A DNA stretch of 64,000 bases, from contig CM018607.1 in assembly GCA_009192285.1 (NCBI GenBank), positions 1,797,736 to 1,861,735 on the forward strand, written 5' to 3'. The translations under genes were made by a program, and so were the position numbers. Below are positions 14,166-28,000 of the stretch, piece after piece (the first letter of the stretch is position 1; each line of letters begins with the position of its first letter). The stretch comes from Morchella semilibera. Taxonomy: Eukaryota > Ascomycota > Pezizomycetes > Pezizales > Morchellaceae. The notes beneath the pieces were generated by a model that saw only the letters and a list, made by a program, of their open reading frames with translations, was not told the DNA's origin and searched no databases.

Positions 14166-15583
14166 TCCTCGTTTCATATTAGTGGATTTGTAATGGGGCT
14201 CACGAATGCATTGTTTGTCAGAGGGGCAGTAAAATAAAATAGAAAAACCACAGACACCAGGCTGGCATGGGCACTGAGGATCACGGTCGAGGCCGGTCTA
14301 GAGTGAAGGCTGCCCGAGAGATCAAAGCCTCAGTTTCATTACCTGTGACAATCTAGCCCCCCCGAGACAACCATCCAGCCAGCAGTCTGTTGTGCGAATT
14401 GTTTGTTTTCTCGTTAATTGATTTACCATAGCGCTCGAATGTTCGATCGCGCACCACTGCACCACCACCACCATATGCATCACCACTGCACCACCACCCA
14501 ACTAAATTGTTTCCTGGGTATATGGAGTGTGGTAGATGGGGGGAGGTAACTAGGCAATATCTCGAATTTTGCATGTTCGGTGATCGTTCCAGAATCAGCG
14601 ACAAGGTAAGGCTAGCCAATGGGCCAATGGGAGGAGTGTGGGGTGTTATGGTCATGGTTACTCCCGCTGTAATGTCTGTATGTAGCGTGTGGCTTGCGGC
14701 GTCTTCTCTACTACATGTACTCTAAAGTACTCTACTTGACATACTCTGTCGGTACTTTTTTTTGGTACAGGTACTCTAGAGCTAGCTAGAGAGGTTGTTC
14801 TTGTTTTTTGTGTGCGCCGCTTTCGCTCGGTAGTTTATCTTTTCTTCCCTTTACGTTACCTACTTTCTTTTTTTCTTAAGCTTCCTTTCTTTTTCTTCCT
14901 TTTACGACGTGGCCGATGCAAGGGAGATCTCTTTTTTGGGTCTGCGCGTCACGTCACCGCGCGCGATGGTGGAGGGGATGTCTATATCAATTAGTAGTTG
15001 TGCATGTATAAGTGTAGTAGAAAGCAGAGCAAGAGCTCGAGCTTCTCTCCGATAATTGCACTTCATCTGTTTATCGGCGGCTACAAAGTCGAGAGCCTCA
15101 TTCACATTGAGATCAACCTTCTCGAGTACCCAAAAGAGTCCCCCCCCCCCCTTCCCCCCAATATCGATATCAACAAGACACAGACAGCTACTGAAACATA
15201 ATTCTCGGCGCGCCAAATGATGCATATCTCCGCAAGAAATCTTGTACTACCTCCACACTCGAGTCCCCACCCCCCTCCTGTTCTTTAAACCCCCCCCACA
15301 CGACCATCTGGCATCTGGTAGCTAGTACTTGGTGCAGGCCGGCCGGCCAATGCATAGTGGAGGGGTGAATGATGTTTGGGCCTTATTAGAGTGCATGGTG
15401 GATGGATGAAGCCCAAGACGGTAAACTGGCCAAACGAATTAGGAGTGCTATTCCTTAATTTCGACCCTTCCCTGCCCTGCTGTGCGCGCGCGCGCGTGTG
15501 TGTGTACTGTGTTGTGGAGCCGACGTGATGACAGCCCAGCAGATCGTGGATCGGAAATCTTGCTTGGTGTGTGCATGCTTGCA

Positions 15584-15607
15584 GCAAGTAAGCAAGCAAG
15601 CAAGTTA

Positions 15608-15639
<32 letters not shown>
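15584..15639. repeat. (AGCA)n and (TG)n microsatellites
   Basis: Tandem AGCA units run into about fourteen TG dinucleotides. A GCGCGC/TGTG run lies about 90 bp to the left. Confidence 0.85.
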
Positions 15640-15644
<5 letters not shown>

Positions 15645-18600
15645 TGGGTGACCTGCAGCGGTGTCGACAGTATCAGTAATATTACTTGTTTAGTAGTACT
15701 AGAATACCGACTCCAAACCAATCTGTGGTAGGTATAGGTATATAGTATACATAATATATGATTCAGATGGTTACATATACTATCTTTATATAATTATACG
15801 AATAGCTGACCCAGCTCTACGAAGAGCTAGAGATCTAGAGATCCAGAGGGATAGGCATAATATATTATAAGAGTACATGTAGTTATAGCAATAGTTGTAT
15901 GTACGATTAAGGTGCAGTGGTACCTTGATTTAATTAATATTATACAGCTACGTACAGATCTTAAGCTTCTGTGCTCATCACGACTGCCAGCCCTGTACTG
16001 TTAACTACTATACAGCTGCTGGGCCATGGGTCTATGGGGTTCGTATCTAGATCTAGCTGAAGTCTTTAACCCCCCAAAATATTACAATTACACCCATTAA
16101 CATCCTCAATTCTAGATTATAGGTACAATCTACGTCAACCCATATTACCTGCAGATCTTAAGTCGACAGCATCTCCTGTAGCTGTAACTATATTACTGAC
16201 ATGATAGTAGGTACTCGATCTTTCTTTCTTTCATTTGTTTTTTTTTGTTTCTGCTGGCCTAAGCTAGCTGAACTACACGTCCCCCTACAACTACACGTCC
16301 CCCTCTCACCCCTTTCCCTACTTTGTTTCCCCATGGATCCACCAATCCCCTTTCCTTATATATTAAAATCTGTCTCTGTGCACTGCCCACTAGCACTAAA
16401 AAGACCTTTAATGACTCTATCTGCACCCACAACCGGTAACAATCCACCCTCTCGACCTGTCGCCTCTCCCGCCCATATGCATGACTACAGCTTGGGCCCT
16501 TCCCCACCGTGACTGAGACACCACAAGACCAGTCCATTCCAGAATCGAGTGATGTCGGATGATTCCTCCGTATATATACAACAACATATATCCCCTAACC
16601 CTTCCCGCACACCTACATTCAGCCTTGCAGCTCCGAAAGACAAAGTAATCATCATATCTCGATCCAACCTCACGATGTCAACATCTACGATCATATCACT
16701 GTGCGCGCGAGATTCCAGATCGGATATTCCCTAGCCTCGTCCCTTCCTTCCTTCCCTCCTTCTTTCTTTCGTCCCTTTTTTCCCTCCTTTATCGCTCCCT
16801 CCTTCCCTCAATCCCGGGTTCTAGAGTACCCAGCTCCATGTAATGCCTCCCTCCCCTCCATCTCTCTCTTTTAGGTAGCTAGTTAAAGTAGATGCATATG
16901 GATGAACGAGCCGATCGATCGATAACTACATGTAGCTAGTTAACCCCTGGATAAAGCCGCAACTAAGATTGGGTCGGAAAATATCAGGAGAACCGCTCCA
17001 TTGGGACTCTCCATATAACTCTGCCTCGGCATGCACGCGACAATATTGTATGTATCTACATCCGATGAGGTGTCGTACTGCTGGAATGTTATGATCACGA
17101 ATTATAAGTGTGTGAATGGAAATGAAAATGAAGGGTTGCGATCAATGAAGGGCCGTTACGTTAAGTTACTCATCTCATCTCGGAAGTACAACGCCCGCGA
17201 TGGATGGGATTGTATGTTTGCATATGGTGGTAATAATAGAGGTCCCCTCCCCTGTCCCCCCTCCCCTTCGACCCTCTCTTGGAATATTAGATTGATCATG
17301 ATACATACGCTAATATTCTCTCTCCCCTCGTTCAATTCACCTAGCTAACTTTACACTCTCCCTCCTCGAATACCTTGATAGATACGTAGTAGATAATACA
17401 CCATGCACATATACCCCCTGCTGCTGCGATCGATCGTCGAAGAAGCTGCGGGAGAAGGCGTATCGAAGCAAGCCTTCTGTCTTATACATACTCTATTTAC
17501 CTAGAGTACATAAGTATATACATGTACATGCAGGGGACCAACTGCCGGCGCCAAAAAAGAGCGCAAATAAGAAAATAAGAAAATAAGAAATAAAAACAAT
17601 AACAATAATAGCAATAACAATATAAACAATAAAAGTGCAGATATGGCAGGCATGGTCGTGACTCCACCCCCCTTCTCCATCTGCCTTACTCCAATATCAT
17701 CCTCTCCCCAGCTATCCGCTCGTAACGCATAACTTCACGTAGATGTGATTAATTAATTCCGGCCACGATGCACTGACGCAGAATTTCAGGGAAAGTGGAG
17801 GCTACCTACATATGTGCGCATACTTTAATATACCCAGCTACATAGATCTTGAGAGAGTTATCGTGTCGTATACGTATTGTATCGTACATACCCGCTCTAT
17901 CCTACGCTTCCTCATGACAATATCCCTGCTCAAATAAAAATCAAGATACAAAGTCTCAGCCTCACCCCCCCCTCCCCCCCTGGCTATGCATATATGACCT
18001 TCGTACTCGAAACATTATACACCCTTCCCTAGCCTCCATAGCCTCCCTCCTCAGCCCCACGCATGTAATATGTAGGATCGGCCTATCATTAATAATTAAG
18101 TACAACCTGTTGGATTAGTACGCGCAATATTTGAGATTCTAGAATTAAGCTCGGCTGGGAAAAGATCGAGGAAGCCAAAATAGCGGTTTCAGGCGCTGGT
18201 GAAACGGGGAGAGTGGACTAGTGGCAGGGGGTATGTCCTTTGGTGAGCGGGATGTTTGGTTTTTATTGAAGGAGATTCGGGGTAGAGGATGTGAGAGCTG
18301 GGAGTGTCATGAGTGATGGGCGGTGATGCCGGTTGTGGGTGTGGCCGTGTCTCCTTAATTTTCTGGGTGATGTAGGAATTCTTGCTGCGATACAATCATA
18401 TCATATATAGGCTGTGAATATGTCAAGGTATAATGAGTTTGAATAACTACAGCGGAGTGATAAAGCTCTGCGTATATACGAGCTATTAGTTACTCCTATA
18501 GATTGTGATAGCCATGGGAAAGCAGGATGCAATGATCGTATTTACAATTAGTATATATGTTAATTGTATTCAAGAACCTTTTACCCATCAGTGCTCAAAC

Positions 18601-18810
18601 CATAGCATGTAGACCAAGCAACAGCAATGTATGTATACAGGCAAAGGAAAAAAGTACATCCAACGCGCCCCTCCTCCATGAAAGTAAAAGGAAAAGAAAA
18701 GAAAAGAAGCGCTATCCGACCTCCATGTTGAACCCTAACCCATATAAGAAAGGACGAAAGAAGTGACATCAAAAAATAAAAATGGGTAAAAATAAAAAAA
18801 GAAGGAATAT

Positions 18811-20841
18811 CTATTCCCATAAAGCCTTCTCCACGATCGCTCTACACATTGCCTCCACGTCCCCGCCTGTACGCCAACTGTGCAGCTGCACATCGTAACG
18901 CCCCATGATTATGAGCGCCCGCTCCCAGCGGCGGTTCCACAGTTCCTCACGCTTACTCAGGAGCACCTCCTGCTGCACCTGCTGCTGCTGCTGCCTTGCC
19001 GTCATAGGTACGGGCGGCGGGGTAGTCGCTGTAGCTGCGTGTCGGATCCCTGGCGGCGGCGGCGGTAGCGATACGGCGCTGGGTGTCTCTATGGCCGAGA
19101 AAGTAGCTGTACGCCGTGGGGGAGGGGGTGGCGGGGGTGGGGAGTTGTAGGTAGAGACGAGGTCGGTAGTGGAGGATGCCTTCGCTGCTGGTACTGTGGA
19201 AATGTCCCGGAGAGTCGGTGGCTTCGGTGGTTTCGGGGGCGGTGTCTTTGCCCCTTCTGTAGATGTGGGGGCCTCTCGGGGGGTCTCATCCGGCGGGGTT
19301 TGGGTCGGTATTGAGGTGACAGATTTCCGTTTTGGAGGCAGAGGAGGTGGAATTTTGGGCTGCTTTACACTTGCGGCCTTTGCTTCTGCCCATTCTTGCA
19401 TTGCCTGCTCGTATTCGGGCGAATCGTTGGGATTGAAGAACTCCTTCGCGTCCGGCGCCTGGGTTGTCGTAACATCACGGATGAAGACCGCAAGGATTCG
19501 GCCAGGGAACTTTTCGACAATCTCCGTATAGACCTCCAGGTCCGCCTCCCCAGAGTCGCCGACGAGAATCCACAGTCTCCGCGGAAAATCCCGAATCACG
19601 CGTTCAACAGTGCCCTTCTTTCGGTCAGCGACAGGTTCGAAGATGCCCTGCAGTACGCCGCTGTACTCCTTCAGGTGCATACTGCCAGGGGGGAGTCCGC
19701 ATTCCTCAAAGAAAGACTTGAGAACTGGGTACAGCTGCCACGGCGAGTTGGAAACGTAGTGAAAGTTGACGTTGTACGGCTCCTGCGAGAGACGCTTGTA
19801 CCATCCGGAGACGCCGGGGATGATGAGCTTCGAGAGGGGCTCAGTGAATGTGTTTTTGAAGATCTCGCGCGCACCCATCGATACGGCAGAGTGCTTGACG
19901 GTATCATCTATATCAGATATGAGGGAGATGCCGGTCGGTGAGTGGATGTTGACGGGCTCTGTGGCGGAGACCTTCTCAGAGGCGATGACGGTGACGGTTT
20001 TAGGTAGGAAGGGGAGATCCTCTTTGAAGGAGAAATGACCAGTCTCGGAGGTGAAGACGGTGAATGACTCGGAGTTCTCGGAGGTCTCATCGCTGAATAT
20101 TATGGTGATGCGGACGTTGGGGGTGGGACGGTGCATGAAGGGTGCAAGACGGGAAGTGAGAGCGGCATGTGCGGTTGCGACCTCGGCGGGGTCGAGTTGG
20201 GGAACTTGGGGTATTGATTGCGTGCTGGGATTGGTCACTGCGGCCGGTCTCCAGGATAACGTCCGGGATAGACCTTCAATCCGGCTATCTGAAGAGTATA
20301 TAGACGGCGGTCTACCATTTTTTTCAATGGCTGCGGCAGTCTCCTTCACCGTCTCCTCCTCTGCAGCTGTGGGTGCCCTGTCCGGCTCACCGGGCTGCGA
20401 TGAAGCTTGCGCGGGAAGTCCGCAAAGCTTGAGGGCGGCCCAGTGTAGATATCTGTTCTTCCGACTCAGAGGGCCAGAGTGCGGGGAGAACAGCCATCCA
20501 CGCACCTCCACGTCCACTATCACATTTTCCTCATCCGGTCGTCTCCGAGCATAGCTTGGAAACAGAACGAGCTCCTCGTCCTCACTCCGCGTAACCTCCA
20601 TGTCGGGCCATGTACCCGGTGCCTGATCCCCAGTTCCGCCACTGCTGCTACTACCATTGTACTGGCCCTCCATCTCTGCTGATCGATTTGTATACCCCGA
20701 GTAGTAGCTCTGCCTGAGATCGTTGGCAGCCCTCAAGTAACCCACAATCCTTCTCCTCCTTGTACCAGGCTCTGCCCCCTCACCACCTCCAGCAAACGAC
20801 CTAACGTAGCTCCCCCAGCTGTTGCCCGGATCCTGCTGCAT
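18811..20841 (-). CDS. APP1: Phosphatidate phosphatase App1
   Basis: A single uninterrupted 676-codon frame. App1 dephosphorylates phosphatidate to diacylglycerol (EC 3.1.3.4) at cortical actin patches and in yeast binds endocytic SH3 proteins. Seen here: HAD motif I DIDDT at residues 310-314, motif II VSNSPW around 363-368, a conserved Lys in DRKKGT near 407-411, and motif IV GDSGEAD at 428-434, so all catalytic residues are present. Residues 1-100 hold an Arg-rich start and an acidic stretch. The C-terminal third is Pro-rich, with PPPLPPKRKS and several polyproline runs as expected for SH3 ligands, then a Gln-rich coiled segment and a short conserved tail ending KALWE. The ATG at 20841 is the first in the frame. 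The length is close to fungal homologues. GC-rich codon use sets it apart from the AT-rich flanks. Confidence 0.95.
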   Translation of the reverse strand: MQQDPGNSWGSYVRSFAGGGEGAEPGTRRRRIVGYLRAANDLRQSYYSGYTNRSAEMEGQYNGSSSSGGTGDQAPGTWPDMEVTRSEDEELVLFPSYARRRPDEENVIVDVEVRGWLFSPHSGPLSRKNRYLHWAALKLCGLPAQASSQPGEPDRAPTAAEEETVKETAAAIEKNGRPPSIYSSDSRIEGLSRTLSWRPAAVTNPSTQSIPQVPQLDPAEVATAHAALTSRLAPFMHRPTPNVRITIIFSDETSENSESFTVFTSETGHFSFKEDLPFLPKTVTVIASEKVSATEPVNIHSPTGISLISDIDDTVKHSAVSMGAREIFKNTFTEPLSKLIIPGVSGWYKRLSQEPYNVNFHYVSNSPWQLYPVLKSFFEECGLPPGSMHLKEYSGVLQGIFEPVADRKKGTVERVIRDFPRRLWILVGDSGEADLEVYTEIVEKFPGRILAVFIRDVTTTQAPDAKEFFNPNDSPEYEQAMQEWAEAKAASVKQPKIPPPLPPKRKSVTSIPTQTPPDETPREAPTSTEGAKTPPPKPPKPPTLRDISTVPAAKASSTTDLVSTYNSPPPPPPPPRRTATFSAIETPSAVSLPPPPPGIRHAATATTPPPVPMTARQQQQQVQQEVLLSKREELWNRRWERALIIMGRYDVQLHSWRTGGDVEAMCRAIVEKALWE

Positions 20842-21232
20842 GTTGGTTGTGGTTGCAATCTCTGTGTGCCGGTGACCTGCTCGGGTGCGCAGACAAGTTT
20901 CTTGCTCCCAGCGGTCGTTCCGTCGCTCTAGAAGGGCCCGCTTGACGAAGCTCTGTGAGAGGGAGGGACGAACTGTCGCTGGGGGGCGGAGACTACGGTG
21001 AGCGGCGGTGACGATACGGTATAGACGATTTGATAGACGGGTACGAATTCCAGGGTATAGGAGGAATCGGAGGTGGGAGAAGGAGGCTCGGATTCTTGTG
21101 CGGGGGCCCAGCGTTGAGGTTTTTTGGTGGGGGGCGGGGGTGGTGAAAGGGGGGGGGGGTGGGGGAGGAGGAGGATGAGTGTATGCTATGAGCTAGGTGA
21201 ATATAATTGAATTGATGATGTAGATACCCTTG

Positions 21233-21268
21233 AGGTGGTGGTGGTGGTGGTGGTGGTATTGGTGGTAT
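21233..21268. repeat. (TGG)n microsatellite
   Basis: Tandem GGT/TGG trinucleotides with two ATTGG interruptions, about 400 bp upstream of APP1. Confidence 0.85.
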
Positions 21269-21712
21269 TGGTATAAATGTATATTGTATATATCGATATC
21301 AACTTCAAATATTCCTCAACTGGAGCTTTGGGATGAACTGTCGTGTGTGTTGTTTTGGATGAGGTCATCAGGAGAGTTACCCTGCAGTAGCCGTATAATA
21401 TTAGATTAATTACAGTGAGATATATATTTCATGGGCAATATCTTATGAGGAGTAGCGCGCGGAGAGAATAACAATGTTTTCCTATACGTTTGGACTCTCT
21501 GTTAATTCGGATGAGTGCAAAAAGAAAGAAATACGTCATGTCCGAGTGATTGATCGTGATCGATGCAAAGGTTGATTGCATTCGGTGGTGAGATATATAC
21601 GCTGATCATATACATGTGTGAATGGGGAGCAATTAATTCACTATATACATACAGAGAGAGATCAGTATCTGACTATACTTTTCAATCTTTTGCAAAGTCT
21701 GAGTGGATTTAA

Positions 21713-21725
21713 TAGGGTTAGGGTT
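21713..21725. repeat. Interstitial telomere-like repeat
   Basis: Two tandem TTAGGG-type units (TAGGGTTAGGGTT). It is short, and could be a chance match or a repair scar. Confidence 0.6.
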
Positions 21726-22040
21726 CATTCTTGACCTGATTTGGCCAGTTGATGAGATACGAGTTCTGAGAGTTAGACTCTAGAGATTGCATGTACAAAG
21801 CAACTACAGTGCGTTCCTGCTATAAAGATATACATCTGATATAGAAATAAGTGTATCTTTGCTATAATAACACTTACCGCCAGTCCAGTGATCTTAAATT
21901 TGTATGCAGGTATGGTTTTCTTCTTAAAGAGACCGTTAATATAATCCTGTGCGGGATCCTTATTGAGGTCAGGATTCGGAGGTTAGAAACCACCCTACAG
22001 CCCAACCAATACATGCATGTTTGACCTCAAAGAACTAAAA

Positions 22041-22076
22041 CTACCACGGGTGTAGGAGCAGGTAAGTCTGTAGACC
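22041..22076. repeat. Fragment of small palindromic repeat family
   Basis: Resembles one arm of the repeats at 24971-25039 and 30353-30440: it has GGGTGTAGGAGCA, then GTAAGTCTGTAGACC. The opposite arm is not recognisable. Confidence 0.4.
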
Positions 22077-23332
22077 ATGAATTATCTCGAAATAAACCTA
22101 ACCCTGAGGATGCATCACCTTAGCGAGTGTACTATACATAGAATTGGAAACTACATGTAGTTTCAGTGAGCTTTACGCACGTACCCAAGTATATACATGT
22201 ACTGCATAGCTCAATATTAATTGTGAACCGATCCTTCCGAGTATTTGGAATCAAAATGTGATTGTAACTGTACTAGCTGCATGCATATATAGCTGATCAC
22301 TGAATCAAAAAGTCACTCAATATAAGATTGTATTCTTGGACTACTCACGTCACGTACTACTTATACTTCAAATAACGGATATATCAAGAAAATGTCACAT
22401 AAGTAAGTACATACTTATGTATCTTACACCTGCAATTAATTAGTGACCCTAACCCCATATTTGTTAGTCGCTCGCTTGATCATCAGTTGGATGAGACATG
22501 CAGCGCCATCCGCAGTACCGATATCCGGAACTGTCACTATCTACCCCAAATTTCGCTATTAAATCAGTGAGATCATGTTACGTACCGACACAGGTACCGG
22601 GGATGGTCGGTTATGCACGTTCTCGGTCAGGGTCAAAAATATGTGGCCGGTACGGTGGTCCTCCCCCTCCCTCTCCCCCCCCCCCCAGCTACCAGGATAT
22701 ACCCAAAGGGCAGCTTTTGTACGTACGAGTTCTTACCATGTCTTGAACAAATACAACATCGCATGATACTTACATGTATATGTATTTACGTACTAGGAAG
22801 ACCCATAGAGAGGATAGTCATCCTAAGGGGGTTTAAAAAGTGTTCTACTTTATGTAGCAGCTATTAATTAACTATGTGTATACGTGTATTTAAATCCATC
22901 CCTAAGAATTTTGTAAGCTACATGAAGTAACTAAGTACATGTACTACAATGTACTAATATGATGTACTTACACAGAGGTGAACCATGCGTGTATCAATAC
23001 TCTTGGTTTTATCGTAAGCTCTGCATTAGTAGGTATGTACTTCTTACTTGTGCCTACAAGTTCTACTCAGGCCATCCCAGCACAAGAATATGACAAGCCT
23101 CCTAGTACATACGTTTACACACCCATGGAAATTGATATTTACAACTGCTAAGCTGGTTAGTTAGTCCGCTCGACCGTGCCATTAGAAACATCCATCATTC
23201 CATGTTTCCGTACCAATCATCCTTCCCCACCTCGAGTGCTCGCATTCGATCAACCTCACCTCATCACCTCACCTCATACTGCCCCAGCCTCCCTTTGGCA
23301 CTAACCTAGCTCCCCCTCCATGCTATCTAATA

Positions 23333-23362
23333 TTCTTCCTCTTCCTCTTCCTCTTCCTCTCC
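23333..23362. repeat. (CTTCCT)n microsatellite
   Basis: Five tandem CTTCCT hexamers within a pyrimidine-rich block. Confidence 0.85.
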
Positions 23363-24642
23363 CTCTCCTTACTACTGTAATTATCTCGAGGATCCCCTGT
23401 TCTGCGGACCCCCCTTATCTAAATCCCCCATTTCATCGTGAAACTCCAAACTAACGTTTCACAAAACAGCATCATTGTGTATTTTTGTAACAATCGGGAG
23501 CTAGAGGAGCCGAAAGTGAATAGAGGAAAGTGAGGGGAAAGGTCATGTACATACCAAGCCCCTCCGGGAGATCCTAGTGTTACAAAAACTTGCACGCCCC
23601 CTGTTCCTGGATTTCCCCGTGTGTGTATTCCAATACCATAACGTCGGGATACCTGTAAAGCTCATAAGCACTGGCCCTACATACTAGCTAGCTAGCTCAT
23701 AGCTATAGCCAACTCCGCACGTGCATTCGTAAGCGGGAGCCGAGGAAGCGAAGTGGTGGAAAACTGAAACCTGTACTCCTAGGTTTAGGGTCCGGAGTGA
23801 GCGGCGGTGAAGCTGTGAAGGTGGACTGGCAGACCAAAGACTTATCGTTCGATCGGAACCGGTGTATTTTAGTCCGACACCTCCTCTCCAACCCCTCCAT
23901 TTCTCTCCCCCCCGATCACATACATTACATAGTGGTTGAGCTTGGCTGGTGATGTATGTGTAACGAACGTAAACTGCGGAGGGTTTCGTATGGGACGCAT
24001 ATACAGCATTGATCATCGGTCGGCGAGAAGTAAGCTCCGGGGGGGCCGGGGGGGGGGGGTTAGGGGGGGTAAGAGAGGAGAGGGGAGAGAGGAGAGAGGA
24101 GAGAGGTAGGAAGAGGAGGGGGGGGTGGGGGTTGAGTGTGGTGAGGCGGGGTTGGGTGTGAATGATTGATTGACGTCAATCAAGATAACAATATGCAGTA
24201 TAGTACCTCTACATACACTCTGATTAGTTGAAGCGCCACCCCATGGCTGAGGAGCTGAATATTATTTAATGCAATGTCTATATATGTATATGGGGGGGGG
24301 GATTAATCTTTTCGTCACGCCGGCTCTGATAAATTAAAAAAAAAAAAAGATATGAGGCTGGTGTTCTCTCGATCTAGGATCCGGGCCAAGTAGCTAACCT
24401 AACAATAGTTTATCTTGAAACCCGAGCGTCGGAACTCCCGCATCGATGATTTCCTACTCTTCTAGAAGACCCTTTTTGAAAACAAGATGAGGTCTCTATA
24501 GATGGTAAGGTTTATCCCTGGAGTTCAAACCACTTCTCTCTCGGTTACCCAGCTTGGTTGTTGTACAGGCGCACGTGGACGTGTGTCAGGGACGTTTTAT
24601 CTTGAGGAAGATTTAATTTCTCTAAGCTGATGCATGACGGGG

Positions 24643-24643
24643 G

Positions 24644-24675
<32 letters not shown>

Positions 24676-24680
24676 GGTTA
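24643..24680. repeat. (GTT)n(GGT)n microsatellite
   Basis: About six GTT units followed by six GGT units. A further GATGAT/GGT run lies at about 24720-24740. Confidence 0.85.
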
Positions 24681-24970
24681 TGAGTATTCCATCGGCGTAC
24701 CGCGGCATGGGGATCTGAGATGATGATGATGGTGGTGGTGGGAAGGAAAGGGGCCGGGGAGAAGGGTCAGGGGTCATCACGCGAAAATGGGTGGCCGAGC
24801 GGCCCGTCGCTGCCGGTGCGGAGTGCGTAACCTGGGCTGAGGTTACGTGGGAAAAAGTCTCTGTTTTTGTTTTACCAACTTGTTTCGGGGTTTTGAGGGA
24901 ATGCAAGGGAAAGAGGTTACATCTATACTGTTTATTTTTTATTTATTTATTTATTTTTGTAGTTGTATCA

Positions 24971-25039
24971 TACTATGGGTGTAGGGGCAAGTTGTCTGTA
25001 GCAGTAGGTGTCTACAGACTTACCCCTACTACACCTAGT
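24971..25039. mobile_element. Small palindromic repeat (MITE-like), copy 1
   Basis: The left end TACTATGGGTGTAGGGGCAA and the right end, read in reverse complement as ACTAGGTGTAGTAGGGGTAA, form inverted arms around a 20-30 bp loop. The same arms occur at 30353-30440, so this is a dispersed non-autonomous element with no coding capacity. A G/C-rich core flanked by TA-rich ends suggests a foldback or MITE. Confidence 0.6.
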
Positions 25040-28000
25040 CGATCTCGTACCCGGCCCATCCCCCTACGTTACGGGCAGCTTGCTGCTCACCGTAGGCCCT
25101 ACTCTAGCTGGGCTGCAGCTACATACACGCATGTAAGTAAGTACATGTACTTTAGCGAGCGATGGATGGCCGGTAATGATGTAGGTACTATGTACAAAGT
25201 TGTTAACTTGGATGACAATATGATCTGGTAGCGCGCTAATAATGATGATGGTGGTGGTGATTATAATAATAGTAATACATGTAGTAATAACAATACATAC
25301 TTATGTACATATTGTGGCGGTAAGGTCTCGTGGGCAACTGGGTTAATGATCAGTGGGTTGGAATTACAGTGCCGTACTTTGTATTAACGTATAACCTAGA
25401 GGCCGCCGAGGATTATAGATCTGGGAAGGAAGGATCTAAGGATCTATAAGGAGTCATTACGCTAACGAACGTTCGATCATTAATCAAGAGATCGAGGCTA
25501 ATCTTTACATTTTTGCGGAATCAAGTAAATTGGACCCGTAGAGTCGGGTATTGCGTGTAGCTAGGTGTTAATTCGAGATCTGGAGGTTATTGTTTGAGGC
25601 ATCGGGCCTAGGGAAGAGGGGGAGGGGGAGGGGACGCTCCTTCCTAATCAAGTTGGCACAATCTCGCGACTGGATCCTGAGGGGAAACGGAGATAGAAAG
25701 GGAAGAAGGCTGCTTCTAATTTGGTACATGCATGGGCCATCACTCGTATTCGTTCGGAGCTGATCAGTTTGTGTTGATTCATCAATTGTTCGCGACGGGG
25801 GCTTATTGGTATTGGCATGGTGGTGGATTGGGCAGATGAGCATATGTACTATAGAGGGATTCTATAATAATATTGTCACAGATCTGGTACAGTATCTTGC
25901 GGGATAGGATCACCGTGCATAGCCGGTATCGCCATATATTGGTTTCGGGTACGTATGTACGTAGCTAGGTAGGAAACTGTAGATAATATAGTTTTGTAAT
26001 GCGTAGAAGATAGTAGTAGACGTATAGACATGGAGTTGAGTGCATGCATTCGGAGTTGTGTAGTGGTAGCAGCGCCAGCTGCAGCAGCAGTAATCTGGGC
26101 GGATGTTTAGAAGTACCGATCAAAATTTTGTACTCTTGGATCGACCTTTGTGATTTCTGAATTATGTAATAAAAAAAAAGAGAAAGAGCGTATTCTTAGG
26201 AATGGAGGACACGGTCGATTTTGATTAATACATGTTACTATAGCTACATATTGGAGGTCGAGTCCTTTAATTGCGCTCCTTTTTAACGCGAGTTTAGCAT
26301 TCAACGGGCATCTTGACGCGCAACATGACGGAAGGGATTCTGCCCTTTCAAGTCTTATTATCCCACATTAACCCACACATATGAAGTAGATAGAGGTTAT
26401 CGGATAATGAGGGCATTAAGCAATGCATTTGATCGATCGATCGATCATGAACTACTCAAGTCGCAAAGGGTAGGCCTGTAATGTCAGGCATTGAAATTAG
26501 TGGAGGTTTTATAGTTTATTGCTTTCATGTAAATTTCAGATTCCATGCCATCGGAGTGCGGAGGGGTAGTAGTATAGTCGAGTTGCACTTTCCTAATGGC
26601 GGCCGGGGGTGCATCATGGAGTATCACTCACTCACTCGTACTTAGTGAAAGGGTGTCATTTTTTTTTTGGTTTAATTCATTAAAAATACGTTGTTTATTT
26701 ATTTATTTATAGATCATATATACATACAGGAAAAGCTGAACTGGTTTTCGGCTTCTGGAACTGATGAGACATATAGTCATGATGCTTCGCGATGCTGGCG
26801 CTTTTGGGTGGCGCCATGTGTCGGGTGGGAGGAGGAAACCGTACGCGATATATGGGAAGAACATGATATCTCATATTATATGGGTACATAGGAGGATCTT
26901 AGGGTTCGTGATTTCGGAAGTCAATTCGTTCTGTATCTTTAATTCACTGGTGCTATTAGAACAAATAATTTGTCGCATTATCGGATGATAGTGCTAGTGG
27001 GGGACCAGCTAGGAGCTTGCATCTTCGCCTATTGATAAGAATGGTCTCTCAAGGAATGAAGAGTTGTGAACTATGGGAGCCATAATTAGAGACTGACAGT
27101 TCTAAGAATATTTGGAGGTAAATGTTAGCTAGCTACGGAGTAATAGGGGGTAGTGAATATTGTAGTTCTGTTCTAAGTATGATATTCTGGGGGCGTCTAT
27201 ATCCAAAGATGCAGCAAAGATGAATGTCGGAGCGTATGTATGAGTATTCTCATCAAGTAAAGATTCTGCGCTTTTCTAAGTGGTATGAATACGTCATCAA
27301 CTTGTAGGTTGGTAGGGATATTCGTCTATTTTGTGAGAGTTCTTAGATTAAAGTTGATAGTATTTAACAGGTTAACTTTGGGGAATTAGGCGCATCAGTG
27401 TGAAGTATTGTACAGTGCGGGGCGCGTATGGGGTCTTTGAAATTCTGGGGGATCTCCGTTGTCAATGAAGCTCAGCCTTAACGCGGTAAACAACTTAACA
27501 TCTCAAGGGCTGTTGTGGAATGCGGCCTGGGAGATAGACCATAAGTGTGGTCTAGTACTTGAGTATGTAAAATTATATACATCCGCTAAGACGTATTACG
27601 ACGTGCTTAATACCGGCCGCGGGCGTTGGGGCGGAAACAAACGGGCATTTCGAGATAAGTATATATAAGTATGTACTTTAGTGCCAGTCCGTATACTTTT
27701 GTGGGCCCGGTTTTGGCCCTGCATAAGCCCAAAGGAAGACTCTTTGACCTTTATAATTTAATAATATCATCTTAAGGTCCTGTCATATGCATATAATATT
27801 TTCGATTAAGACTGGTATTCTTAATTTGAACAATGATTCTTGTTTCATAATGTGTTTGTATCTCGTCCGGAAATGTATTTGTATAGTATCTGCAGGGGAA
27901 TAAAATGTCTTTTTAATTTTCAAGTAAATTCATTCTACAAAAGTCTGGATTGCCACTTTTTCAACCGCTTTAATTAAACATGGTATAATTTAAGAAATAT

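Larger units (their letters stand above)
11400..18810. other. Gene-free simple-repeat region
   Basis: After the 118-aa gene come T-rich and G-rich tracts, several microsatellites and pyrimidine blocks (for example 14092-14165 and 16740-16810). Short frames exist but all are low complexity, and I recognise no protein or RNA gene. Seven copies of TACATGTA lie here (12652, 12671, 12916, 14712, 15874, 16927, 17519). Confidence 0.6.

Noticed and set aside
19396-20554. Plus-strand frames of 167 and 181 codons
   Set aside because: They are opposite-strand shadows of the GC-rich APP1 coding sequence.
24791-25231. Plus-strand 146-codon frame
   Set aside because: It crosses a TTTA microsatellite and a palindromic repeat and has no domain.
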